Origin: an uncultured Clostridia bacterium
GTDB lineage: Bacteria; Bacillota_A; Clostridia; Oscillospirales; Oscillospiraceae
DNA length: 24,181 nucleotides
Direction: 5' to 3'
Assembly (NCBI GenBank): GCA_947307375.1
Contig: CAMZIX010000007.1
Coordinates: 1-24,181, forward strand
Shown here: positions 1 to 7,372 of the stretch, in pieces
Numbering within the stretch: position 1 is the stretch's first letter
Layout of the letters: the number at the start of each line of letters is the position of its first letter
Made by a program: the position numbers and the translations under genes
Notes under the pieces: generated by a model
Databases searched by the model: none
What the model saw: only the letters and a program-made list of their open reading frames with translations
What the model was told of the DNA's origin: nothing

Positions 1-799
1 CGACGCCAGACCCGTGTCCGAGATCATGGACGAGAACGTGATCTCCGTCAGCACCCTGACCGACCAGGAGGAGGTCGCGCAGATGCTGTCGAAGTACAAC
101 TTCCTCGCCCTGCCCGTGGTCGACAACGACGGGCGCATGGTCGGTATCGTCACCTTCGACGACGCGATCGACGTCCTCGTGGAAGAGACCACCGAGGATA
201 TCGAGAAGATGGCCGGTATGCTCCCCTCGGAGAAGACCTATCTGCGCTCGAGCGCCTGGGATCTGTTCAAGCACCGCATCCCCTGGCTGATGCTGCTGAT
301 GATCTCCGCCACCTTTACCGGCATGATCATCACCTCCTTCGAGGACGCGCTGGCCGCGCAGGTCGTGCTGACCGCCTTCATCCCGATGCTGATGGACACC
401 GGCGGCAACTCCGGCTCGCAGGCCTCCGTCACGATCATCCGCGCCCTGAGCCTGGGCGAGCTGGAGATCTCGGATCTGCCGCGCGTCGTCTGGAAGGAGA
501 TCCGGACCGCCGTGCTCTGCGGCGTCGCCCTCGCGCTGATCTGCTTCGGCAAGATCCTGCTGGTCGACAGGCTGCTGCTCGGCAACACCGACATCACGCT
601 CCTGACGGCCTTTGTCGTCTGCTTTACGATGGCCGTCACGGTCCTGATCGCCAAGCTCGTCGGCTGCACGCTGCCGATGGGCGCCAAGAAGCTCGGCTTC
701 GACCCGGCCGTCATGGCCAGCCCCTTCATCACCACGATCGTGGACGCGCTGTCGCTGCTGGTCTACTTCGGCATCGCCCGCGCCCTGCTGGGGCTGTAG
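1..799 (+). CDS. mgtE: Magnesium transporter MgtE, C-terminal part (5' truncated by window edge)
   Basis: The reading frame is open from base 2, so the start lies outside the window. The visible N-terminal part is the end of a CBS domain (motif SEIMDENVISV, then LPVVDNDGRMVGIVTFDDAIDVL), which in MgtE senses cytosolic Mg2+. It is followed by the linker helix and the membrane domain with about five transmembrane helices. The segment PMLMDTGGNSGSQAS is the hallmark of the MgtE pore, and the C-terminal helices containing PMGAKKLGFDPAVMASPFITT also fit the family. MgtE is a homodimeric Mg2+ channel of the cell membrane that is gated by intracellular Mg2+. The gene converges on the DUF4037 gene, with a strong hairpin between them. 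Nothing unusual is seen in the visible part. Identity is confident; the cytosolic N domain cannot be assessed. Confidence 0.95.
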   Translation, partial: DARPVSEIMDENVISVSTLTDQEEVAQMLSKYNFLALPVVDNDGRMVGIVTFDDAIDVLVEETTEDIEKMAGMLPSEKTYLRSSAWDLFKHRIPWLMLLMISATFTGMIITSFEDALAAQVVLTAFIPMLMDTGGNSGSQASVTIIRALSLGELEISDLPRVVWKEIRTAVLCGVALALICFGKILLVDRLLLGNTDITLLTAFVVCFTMAVTVLIAKLVGCTLPMGAKKLGFDPAVMASPFITTIVDALSLLVYFGIARALLGL

Positions 800-830
800 G
801 TTTCAGTCTTTCGTCTGTCAATTTCAGAAA

Positions 831-866
831 AGAGAACGGAGGGACCTTTTGGTCCCTCCGTTCTCT
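831..866. terminator. Bidirectional hairpin terminator between mgtE and DUF4037 gene
   Basis: A perfect 16-bp stem (831-846 with 851-866) closes a TTTT loop. It lies between two convergent genes ending at 799 and 867. It is preceded by AAA on the plus strand (T-rich on the minus strand) and followed by TTTAT. The stem ends one base before the DUF4037 stop codon. Position and symmetry make a shared terminator likely, although the T-tracts are short. Confidence 0.75.
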
Positions 867-1790
867 TTATACCGCCGCCAGGATGTGCATGTTCCGCAGC
901 TGCGCGCTGCGGATGCGGTCGTTCACCGCGCTGGCCAGCTTTTCCGGATCCCCGGTCCCGGCCAGATCCTGCGCCCGGACCTCCGCGGCGACCGCCGCGC
1001 AGATCGCCTCGATCTCCGCGCGCTTTTCTTCCCCGCAGGGCGTCGTCAGGATCCGCTCCAGCGGCTCCGCCAGACCGGACAGCTTCGGCAGTTCCCGCAG
1101 CGCGCGGAAGCGCCACTTGTAATAGGGCCGGTAGCGCCGCGCCAGCAGGAAGGCCGCGGCCATCGCGTGCTCGGCGAACTCGATCGCCGCGAGCTGCGCG
1201 GCGCCGCTCTCCCCGTGCTTCAGACAGCGCGGGACGTTGTACTGTCCGGCCTGCGCCATCAGCAGCAGATGCCCGGCCAGGCGCTTGAGGCGGACGTCCT
1301 CCGGGAAGTACGCCAGCTGCTCGCGGATGCGGCTCACCTCGCCCCAGTTGTCGAAAAAGACCTCTCCGTTCGTGGCCTCGGCCAGCGCCTGCTCCGGCAG
1401 CGTCAGCCACTGCTCGGTCGTCAGCGCGCCGTTCGCCGCGCCCACGGTCCTGCGGAAAAAGTCCGCCGTGCGCAGCACGCCGTGACGCGCGCCGCCCACC
1501 GGCAGCAGCGCCGGCCGGGAGAAACCCTCAAAGTCCTTCGGGAGCTTCGCATAGGCGCGCTCCAGCAGGAATTCCTGCCGCCGGTCGACAAGCTCCTCCT
1601 CCGGCAGGAGGATGCAGAAGCCCGGCTCGAAATCGTGGTCGCGCGAAACCTCGTCGTCCCAGCCGAAGCACTCCGAGCCGCTGCCGAAGAGTCCGACCGC
1701 GAGATACGGCAGCAACTCCGGGAACTGCTCCTCCAGCATCGGCCGGCCGAACTGCCCGAAATAGGCGCGCGACAGTTCAAGTCCTTTCAT
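867..1790 (-). CDS. DUF4037 nucleotidyltransferase-like protein
   Basis: This 307-aa protein resembles the DUF4037 family. The N-terminal region carries a polymerase-beta-type nucleotidyltransferase signature: GSGSE at residues 36-40, then an acidic pair in RDHDFEPG (D51 and D53) about ten residues later, the spacing seen in GS...DxD metal-binding nucleotidyltransferases. The rest is helical and rich in Leu/Ala/Arg, with no membrane segment or signal peptide. The ATG at 1790 is preceded by GGAGG 11 bases upstream. The start overlaps the end of the TPR gene by 14 bp, so the two are probably translationally coupled. The substrate is unknown; transfer of a nucleotide to a small molecule, protein or RNA is only an inference from the motif. 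Family assignment is from memory of the motif pattern. Confidence 0.72.
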   Translation of the reverse strand: MKGLELSRAYFGQFGRPMLEEQFPELLPYLAVGLFGSGSECFGWDDEVSRDHDFEPGFCILLPEEELVDRRQEFLLERAYAKLPKDFEGFSRPALLPVGGARHGVLRTADFFRRTVGAANGALTTEQWLTLPEQALAEATNGEVFFDNWGEVSRIREQLAYFPEDVRLKRLAGHLLLMAQAGQYNVPRCLKHGESGAAQLAAIEFAEHAMAAAFLLARRYRPYYKWRFRALRELPKLSGLAEPLERILTTPCGEEKRAEIEAICAAVAAEVRAQDLAGTGDPEKLASAVNDRIRSAQLRNMHILAAV

Positions 1791-2619
1791 AGATGCGCGC
1801 CGCCTCCTTCTGCAGCTCCTCCGCGGCGAGGAAATATCCGTAATACGAAAAGCTGGGGGCGCATTTCTCGCAGACGAAGGCGTAATAGCCGTTGCGCGGG
1901 GCTGCCTCGTCCTGCAGCAGCTCCCAGGCCCGGTCGAGCAGCGCGAAGATCCGCGTCTCCCCGGCCTCCAGGCCCTGCTGCGCCGCGACGGCGTCGGCCA
2001 TGTTCAGGCAGGTGATCGCCTGCTCCAGCGTCCCGCCGGGGAGCTTGCCCATCTGCTCCATCGCCCTGTCGTAGAGTGCGAAGGCCTCGTCGAAGCGGCC
2101 GAGCGCCTGATTGGCCAGCGCCATGTTGTTATAGAGCCCGCCCAGCAGCTCCGGCCGGACGCCCGTGCCGGACTCATAGGCCGCCCGCGCCTTTTCGAAC
2201 AGCCCGAGCGCCCGCTCGTTGTCCCCGAAGGCGCTGCAGGCCGTGGCGGCGTTGACGTAGGTGGTGCCCGCGCTGACCGAGCCCTCGAAGTCCAGCCTGC
2301 CGAGCAGCGCCAGCGCCTCGTCCACACGGGCGAGGGCCTTGTCCTTGTCGCCGGTCTTGCGGTAATGGCCGATCAGCTCGTTCGTCAGCAGCAGCTGGCC
2401 GCGCAGATCCCGCCCGAGCCTGGCCTCCTCCATCCAGTAAAGGAGGTGCCGCTCCGCGCCGGCGTAGTCCCGGCGGCTCATGTATTCGTCCAGCTTCTCG
2501 ACGATCCGCTGCTGCGGCACCGCACGGATCGCGGGCTCCGCGCCGTAGGGCTCGCCGCACAGCAGGCAGGCGGGCTCGACATAATCCTCGGGCCGCAGGA
2601 CTTCGTTTTCCTTGCTCAT
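1777..2619 (-). CDS. Tetratricopeptide-repeat protein with two CxxC pairs
   Basis: This is a 280-aa soluble protein. The frame extends further upstream to 2727, but the ATG at 2619 is chosen because GGAAAGG lies just upstream and the extension reads as non-coding. TPR-like helical pairs run from about residue 45 to 230, for example the repeats around ALARVDEALALLGRL, ALGLFEKARAAYES and AFALYDRAMEQMG. CxxC pairs sit at both ends (C18/C21 and C250/C253); together they could form one zinc site, which is an inference. The gene overlaps the downstream DUF4037 gene by 14 bp, suggesting that the TPR protein is the partner or scaffold of the nucleotidyltransferase-like protein. No known function is recognised. 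Confidence 0.75.
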   Translation of the reverse strand: MSKENEVLRPEDYVEPACLLCGEPYGAEPAIRAVPQQRIVEKLDEYMSRRDYAGAERHLLYWMEEARLGRDLRGQLLLTNELIGHYRKTGDKDKALARVDEALALLGRLDFEGSVSAGTTYVNAATACSAFGDNERALGLFEKARAAYESGTGVRPELLGGLYNNMALANQALGRFDEAFALYDRAMEQMGKLPGGTLEQAITCLNMADAVAAQQGLEAGETRIFALLDRAWELLQDEAAPRNGYYAFVCEKCAPSFSYYGYFLAAEELQKEAARIYERT

Positions 2620-2668
2620 GGTCTTTTCCTTTCCCCGGCCTCGCGGCCGGGTCTCATCTTCTGTTTTT

Positions 2669-2697
2669 ATCTTACCATCCCCGCGGGAAAAACACAA
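2669..2697 (-). promoter_or_regulatory. Tentative promoter of the TPR-DUF4037 pair
   Basis: On the minus strand a TTGTGT-like -35 (2692-2697) and TAAGAT -10 (2669-2674) are separated by 17 bp. Both match the sigma-A consensus only partly. A perfect TTGACA lies further upstream (2713-2718) but has no matching -10 at the right distance. Between this promoter and the gene, a 7-bp GC hairpin (2634-2640 with 2645-2651) sits immediately upstream of the ribosome binding site. Confidence 0.35.
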
Positions 2698-2766
2698 CCG
2701 GATTCCTCTCTCTGTCAAAGGAGCCAAAACAGCGCGCCGCCGGAAAGGAAAAATTGTATCATATGC

Positions 2767-2795
2767 TTGAAAAACCGGCCTCCGCGTGCTATAGT
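2767..2795 (+). promoter_or_regulatory. Sigma-A promoter of the iron-type ABC operon
   Basis: TTGAAA (2767-2772) and TATAGT (2790-2795) are separated by exactly 17 bp, giving an expected transcript start near 2802 and a leader of about 90 nt. The leader is very GC-rich and self-complementary around 2811-2830. It ends with AAGGAGGA six bases before the lipoprotein ATG. Confidence 0.75.
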
Positions 2796-2894
2796 AACAC
2801 TATCATCGCCGGCCGCCCGCGCGGCCGCCGGGAAACTCGAAGGCCCGGCCGTCCTTCCGGCGGCCCGCTTTCAATCGAACATAAGGAGGAAATC

Positions 2895-4007
2895 ATGAAA
2901 AAGACACTTGCACTGATCCTTGCTCTGCTGATGGTGTTCGCGCTCGCCGCCTGCGGCCAGAAAGCGCCCGCCGAAGCGCCCGCCCAGGACGCCGGCAACG
3001 ATCTCGTCGCCGCCGCCAAGGCCGAGGGCGAGCTTGTCGTCTACGGCTCCTGCGAGGAGGAATACCTCACCGCCGTCTGCAACAAGTTCCAGGAACTGTA
3101 CGGCATCAAGACCACCTTCCAGCGTCTGTCCACCGGCGAGGTGCAGGCCAAGATCGAGGAAGAGAACGGCAATCCCTCCGCTGACGTCTGGTTCGGCGGC
3201 ACGACCGACCCCTACAACGTCGTCGCTTCGGAAGGCCTGCTGGAGCCCTATGAGGCCGTCAACGCCTCCCATCTGCTTGGACCCATGTACCGCGACAAGG
3301 ACGGCTGCTGGTACGGCATCTACAAGGGCATCCTGGGCTTCATGGTCAACAAGGACGAGCTCGACCGCCTCGGTCTGGAGGCTCCTCAGGACTGGGCCGA
3401 TCTGCTCAAGCCCGAATATGAAGGCAAGATCTGGCTGTCCAACTACAACACCGCCGGCACCGCCAAGCTGGTCATCAACACCATGATCCAGAAGTACGGC
3501 CACGACGAAGGCATCCAGTACCTCGTAGACCTGGACAAGAACATCGAAGTCTACACCAAGTCCGGCTCCGGCCCGAGCAAGAACGTCGGCACCGGTGAGT
3601 GCATCATCGGCATCGGCTTCCTGCATGACGGCATCCACCAGATCGTCGACAACGGCTACGGCAACATCCAGCTGATCATCCCGTCCTCCGGCACCTCCTT
3701 TGAGATCGGCGCCACCGCCATCTTCAAGGGCGCCGCTCACCCGAACGCCGCGAAGCTCTGGGTCGAGTTCGCGCTCTCTCCCGACTGCGTGAATCTGGCC
3801 AAGGAGAACGGTTCCTACCAGTTCCTGGTCATCGACAATGCCGAGCAGCCCTCTCAGGCCGCCGAGTTCGGTCTGGATCCCAACAATGTCATGGATTATG
3901 ACTTTGCCGACGCCAAGGCCAACACCACGACCTATATCGAAGAGGTCATGACGGCGATCGCCAACTCCGGCGCCGACGTGGGCGAGGGTCGTTTCCAGAC
4001 CAGCTGA
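2895..4007 (+). CDS. ABC transporter substrate-binding lipoprotein, ferric-iron/phosphonate type
   Basis: This 370-aa extracellular solute-binding protein starts with a lipoprotein signal peptide ending in FALAAC, with the lipid-bearing Cys at about residue 20. The ATG at 2895 has AAGGAGGA just upstream; the longer open frame from 2754 overlaps the promoter and is rejected. The mature part has the AfuA/FbpA-like pattern: VVYGSCEEEYL at the start, then STGEVQAKIEEE and ADVWFGGTTDPY, and a hinge-type region near WADLLKPEYEGKIWLSN. The neighbours, a double permease and an Fbp-type ATPase, fit this class. The family includes ferric iron, 2-aminoethylphosphonate and thiamine-type binders. No adjacent tyrosine pair typical of ferric-iron coordination is visible, so the substrate is left open. 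Confidence 0.85.
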   Translation: MKKTLALILALLMVFALAACGQKAPAEAPAQDAGNDLVAAAKAEGELVVYGSCEEEYLTAVCNKFQELYGIKTTFQRLSTGEVQAKIEEENGNPSADVWFGGTTDPYNVVASEGLLEPYEAVNASHLLGPMYRDKDGCWYGIYKGILGFMVNKDELDRLGLEAPQDWADLLKPEYEGKIWLSNYNTAGTAKLVINTMIQKYGHDEGIQYLVDLDKNIEVYTKSGSGPSKNVGTGECIIGIGFLHDGIHQIVDNGYGNIQLIIPSSGTSFEIGATAIFKGAAHPNAAKLWVEFALSPDCVNLAKENGSYQFLVIDNAEQPSQAAEFGLDPNNVMDYDFADAKANTTTYIEEVMTAIANSGADVGEGRFQTS

Positions 4008-4024
4008 TTTCAGTCCTCTGCATG

Positions 4025-4054
4025 GATGGCGGGTTCTTCCCCGCCATCCTTTTT
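4025..4054 (+). terminator. Intra-operon attenuator hairpin after the binding-protein gene
   Basis: A 9-bp stem (4025-4033 with 4040-4048), loop TTCTTC, is followed by CTTTTTC. It lies between the binding-protein stop and the permease start. Such a partial terminator or 3' stabiliser commonly lets a binding protein be made in excess over its membrane partners. Confidence 0.65.
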
Positions 4055-4083
4055 CATATTCCTGATTGAAAGGGGCGAATCCT

Positions 4084-5793
4084 ATGGCAAGAGGCCAGGG
4101 CGCGGCGCTGGATCGGAAAAAACTGATGGCCGATCCCATCATGGTCACCACCATCGTCGTGCTGATCACCTTTTTGACCCTGTTTATCCTCTACCCGCTG
4201 GCGATCCTGCTGGTGGACAGCTTCGTGGGCGACGGCAGCTTCGGCCTCGGCATTTTCCGGCGCATCTTCGCCATGCCAAGCTTTACCCGCGCCATCACCA
4301 ACACACTGAAGGTCGGCTTCGTCGTCGGTATCTTCTCCACGCTGGTCGGCCTGCTGTTCGCCTATGTGGAGGTCTATGTGCGGCTCAACAAATTCGCCGG
4401 CGGCCTGTTCAAGGTCGTTTCGATGCTGCCGGTCGTTTCGCCGCCCTTCGTGCTCTCCCTGTCGATGATCATGCTCTTCGGCAAGGCGGGCATCATCACG
4501 CGCTTCCTGTTCCATATCTATGACAACAGCGTCTACGGCTACTGGGGCATCGTCATCGTCCAGACCCTGACCTTCTTCCCGGTCTGCTACATGATGCTCA
4601 AGGGCCTGCTGAAGAACATCGATCCCTCGCTGGAGGAGGCTGCGCGCGACATGGGCGCCAGCCGCTGGAAGGTCTTCACCAGCGTCACGCTGCCGCTGAT
4701 GCTGCCGGGCCTCGGCAACGCCTTCCTCGTGACCTTCATCGAGTCCATCGCGGACTTCGCAAACCCCATGATCATCGGCGGCTCCTACGATACGCTGGCG
4801 ACGACCATCTACCTGCAGATCACCGGCGCCTACGACAAGGCCGGCGCCGCGGCGATGGCCGTGGTGCTGCTGTGCATCACGCTGGTGATGTTCGCCGTGC
4901 AGAAGTACTACCTCGAGGCCAAGACCGCCGCGACCCTGACCGGCAAGGCCAGCCGCGCCCGCATGCTGATCGAGGACAGGAGCGTGAAGGTCCCGCTGAC
5001 GATCCTCTGCTCGCTCGGCGCGATGTTCGTCATCATCATGTACATCTGCGTGCCCATCGGCGCCTGCTTCCCCACCTGGGGCTACAAGTTCTTCCCGCTC
5101 ACGGGCAAGTGGTTCGCGCAGGTCTTCACCAAATACCACGGTTTCAAGGCCTTTAGGGACTCCTTCGTGCTCTCGCTGATCGCCTCGCCGATCACGGCGC
5201 TGCTGAGCATGATCATCTCCTACCTGGTCGTCAAGCGCAAGTTCAAGGCCAAGGGCTTCATCGAAGCGGTCTCGATGCTCGCGATGGCCGTGCCCGGCAC
5301 CGTTCTCGGCGTCGGCTACATCCGCGGCTTCTCGGGCGGCCTGTTCCACACAGGCTTCCTGCAGGGCATCTACGGCACCGGCCTGATCCTGATCATCGTG
5401 TTCGTGGTGCGTTCGCTGCCCACCGGCACGCGCAGCGGCATCTCCGCCCTGCGGCAGATCGACAAATCCATTGAGGAATCGGCCTACGACATGGGCGCCG
5501 ACAGCTTCAGGGTCTTCATGACCGTGACCCTGCCGCTGATCAAGGACTCCTTCCTCTCCGGTCTCGTGACCGCCTTCGTGCGCAGCATCACCGCCATTTC
5601 CGCGATCATCCTGCTCGTCACGCCGAGCTTCCTGCTCATCACCGTGCAGATCAACGAGTTCGCGGAGAAAGGCGCCTTCAGCCTTGCCTGCGCCTTCGCC
5701 ACCATCCTGATCATCATCACCTACGGCGCGGTGCTGCTGATGAACCTGTTTATCAAGCGCTTCGGCACCAGCAAGATCAACAAGGAGGATTAA
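4084..5793 (+). CDS. ABC transporter permease with two fused permease domains (FbpB-type)
   Basis: This 569-aa integral membrane protein carries two binding-protein-dependent permease domains in one chain. The domain-specific EAA loops are visible twice: EEAARDMGASRWKVFTSVTLP in the first half and EESAYDMGADSFRVFMTVTLP in the second. These loops dock the ATPase. About twelve hydrophobic segments are seen. The ATG at 4084 follows AAAGGGG; an alternative TTG at 4066 would add six residues and overlap that ribosome binding site. The fused double architecture is typical of FbpB/AfuB and related phosphonate importers. It pairs with the lipoprotein upstream and the ATPase three bases downstream. 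Confidence 0.9.
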   Translation: MARGQGAALDRKKLMADPIMVTTIVVLITFLTLFILYPLAILLVDSFVGDGSFGLGIFRRIFAMPSFTRAITNTLKVGFVVGIFSTLVGLLFAYVEVYVRLNKFAGGLFKVVSMLPVVSPPFVLSLSMIMLFGKAGIITRFLFHIYDNSVYGYWGIVIVQTLTFFPVCYMMLKGLLKNIDPSLEEAARDMGASRWKVFTSVTLPLMLPGLGNAFLVTFIESIADFANPMIIGGSYDTLATTIYLQITGAYDKAGAAAMAVVLLCITLVMFAVQKYYLEAKTAATLTGKASRARMLIEDRSVKVPLTILCSLGAMFVIIMYICVPIGACFPTWGYKFFPLTGKWFAQVFTKYHGFKAFRDSFVLSLIASPITALLSMIISYLVVKRKFKAKGFIEAVSMLAMAVPGTVLGVGYIRGFSGGLFHTGFLQGIYGTGLILIIVFVVRSLPTGTRSGISALRQIDKSIEESAYDMGADSFRVFMTVTLPLIKDSFLSGLVTAFVRSITAISAIILLVTPSFLLITVQINEFAEKGAFSLACAFATILIIITYGAVLLMNLFIKRFGTSKINKED

Positions 5794-5796
5794 GCC

Positions 5797-6876
5797 ATGG
5801 AGAAAGTGAAAAAAGGCGTCCGTCTGGACCATATCTCCAAAATTTATCAGGATCCGAAGACCGGCAAGGAATTCTATGCCGTCAAGGATACCTCTCTGAC
5901 CATTGAGCCCGGCTCCTTCGTGACGCTGCTGGGGCCCTCCGGCTGCGGCAAGACCACCACGCTGCGCATGATCGCCGGCTTTGAAAGCCCGGACGAGGGC
6001 GAGATCTACCTCGGCGACGAGCCCATCAACGAGCTGACGCCCAACAAGCGCGACACTGCGATGGTCTTCCAGAGCTACGCGCTGCTGCCGCACTACAACG
6101 TCTTCGACAACGTGGCCTACGGCCTGAAGCTGCGCAAGGTGCCGGCGGACGAGATCAAGAAGCGCGTGACGAAGATCCTCGCTCTCGTCGAGCTCGCCGG
6201 CATGGAGAGCCGCATGACCAACCAGCTCTCCGGCGGCCAGCAGCAGCGCGTCGCGCTGGCGCGCGCCCTGGTCATCGAGCCCTCGGTGCTGCTCTTCGAC
6301 GAGCCGCTGTCGAACCTCGACGCCAAGCTCCGCGTCACGATGCGCACCGAGATCCGCCGCATCCAGCAGGAGGTCGGCATCACCGCCATCTACGTCACCC
6401 ATGACCAGTCCGAGGCCATGGCCCTGTCGGACCAGATCATCATCATGAACAAGGGCGTCGTGGCGCAGATGGGCACCCCGCAGGAGATCTACTACCACCC
6501 GGTGGACGAGTTCGTGGCCGACTTCATCGGCGAGGCGAACTTCCTCCGCGGCAAAATGATCGGAGGCAGCAGCCAGGGCTACATCACCCTCGACGTCGAG
6601 GGCAACCCGCTGCGCGTGCCCGCGCCCGAGCAGATCGACCCGGACAAGGAGTACACCGTCGTCCTCCGTCCCGAGGCGGCGACCCTGGCCGACGAGGGCG
6701 GGCTCCCCTGCCGCGTCGTGCTCAGCTGCTTCATGGGCTCCTACCAGAACTACCATGTGCTGGTCGGCGACACGCTCGTCAAGCTCGAGGAGCACAATCC
6801 GAAGAACAAGCGCATTTATCAGGTCGGCGAAGAATGCTCGCTCGTCTTCGAGCCCGATTCCGTCCACGTCCTGTAA
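5797..6876 (+). CDS. ABC transporter ATP-binding protein (FbpC/PotA-like)
   Basis: This 359-aa ATPase has all the expected motifs: Walker A GPSGCGKTT (residues 46-54), Q-loop VFQSYALLPH, signature LSGGQQQR (from 144), Walker B LLFDEP (165-170) and the H-loop histidine in THDQSEAM (H202). The C-terminal third, about 240-359, looks like a TOBE domain, as in iron, polyamine and sugar importers. The ATG at 5797 follows AAGGAGGA. The gene starts three bases after the permease stop and is the last gene of the operon. It energises the preceding double permease. Confidence 0.92.
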   Translation: MEKVKKGVRLDHISKIYQDPKTGKEFYAVKDTSLTIEPGSFVTLLGPSGCGKTTTLRMIAGFESPDEGEIYLGDEPINELTPNKRDTAMVFQSYALLPHYNVFDNVAYGLKLRKVPADEIKKRVTKILALVELAGMESRMTNQLSGGQQQRVALARALVIEPSVLLFDEPLSNLDAKLRVTMRTEIRRIQQEVGITAIYVTHDQSEAMALSDQIIIMNKGVVAQMGTPQEIYYHPVDEFVADFIGEANFLRGKMIGGSSQGYITLDVEGNPLRVPAPEQIDPDKEYTVVLRPEAATLADEGGLPCRVVLSCFMGSYQNYHVLVGDTLVKLEEHNPKNKRIYQVGEECSLVFEPDSVHVL

Positions 6877-6893
6877 GCTTCGTTCCCAAAACG

Positions 6894-6928
6894 AAAAAGA
6901 CTCAGATCCGTCGGATCTGAGTCTTTTT
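6894..6928. terminator. Strong rho-independent terminator, probably bidirectional
   Basis: A 16-bp stem (6894-6909 with 6913-6928) with a 3-nt loop ends in TTTTTT on the plus strand and in TTTTT on the minus strand. It separates the ABC operon (ends 6876) from the convergent pentose island (last stop 6932). Confidence 0.9.
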
Positions 6929-6931
6929 TCT

Positions 6932-7372
6932 TTATTTGGCCCGCCGGTCCAGCAGGCGGAGGATCTTTGTCTGCACGGGCAGGCGCTGATACCTCGGGTA
7001 GTCCGCGCGGTATCGCTCCAGCAGGACGCGGGCATCCTCCCGGTTCAGAGCCGGGACCAGACGCTCCGCCGCCCCCTGCACGGCCAGAAGCATCCAGTAG
7101 GCGCTCCGCGGACAGTCCTTCGGCGGCGGAGCAAGGATCTGCTCCAGCAGCGCGCGGACTTCAGACGGCTCCGGCTCTGCCTCCGCCGCTTCCTCCAGCA
7201 GAGCATCCAGCGCCGCAGCGAAGCGATCATGGCAGGGATCGTCGGCCGGGCCGCCCTTCATGCCGAAGGCTCCGGCGAAGGGGCTTTTGCTGCGCTCCAC
7301 CGCCCGGACCTCCTCCAGATAGGCCCCGATCAGCGCCCGCAGGCGCTCCGGGCGTTCAGCCGGCTCAGGCAA
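6932..7372 (-). CDS. Hypothetical protein, 146 aa, last gene of the pentose island
   Basis: The protein is not recognised. It is a soluble, probably all-helical 146-aa protein rich in Ala, Glu, Leu, Pro and Arg, without signal peptide, membrane helix or obvious catalytic motif. The start is TTG at 7372, inside the end of the isomerase gene (8-bp overlap), with GGAG about 10 bases upstream. No ATG is available near this point. The overlap implies translational coupling to the isomerase. The only later Met (in GMKGG) would remove about a quarter of the protein. The open frame has normal GC-rich codon use, so it is probably real. A helper role for the isomerase is conceivable but unsupported. 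Confidence 0.55.
   Translation of the reverse strand: MPEPAERPERLRALIGAYLEEVRAVERSKSPFAGAFGMKGGPADDPCHDRFAAALDALLEEAAEAEPEPSEVRALLEQILAPPPKDCPRSAYWMLLAVQGAAERLVPALNREDARVLLERYRADYPRYQRLPVQTKILRLLDRRAK

Noticed and set aside
2713..2718. Perfect TTGACA on the minus strand as the -35 of the TPR gene
   Set aside because: No acceptable -10 hexamer 16-18 bp downstream; a weaker pair closer to the gene fits better.
4054..7035. A 993-codon open frame on the minus strand across the whole iron-type operon
   Set aside because: It is antisense to three well-supported genes; its product is dominated by His, Asp, Arg and Gln, a pattern caused by the GC-rich third positions of the opposite genes. No ribosome binding site or known domain.
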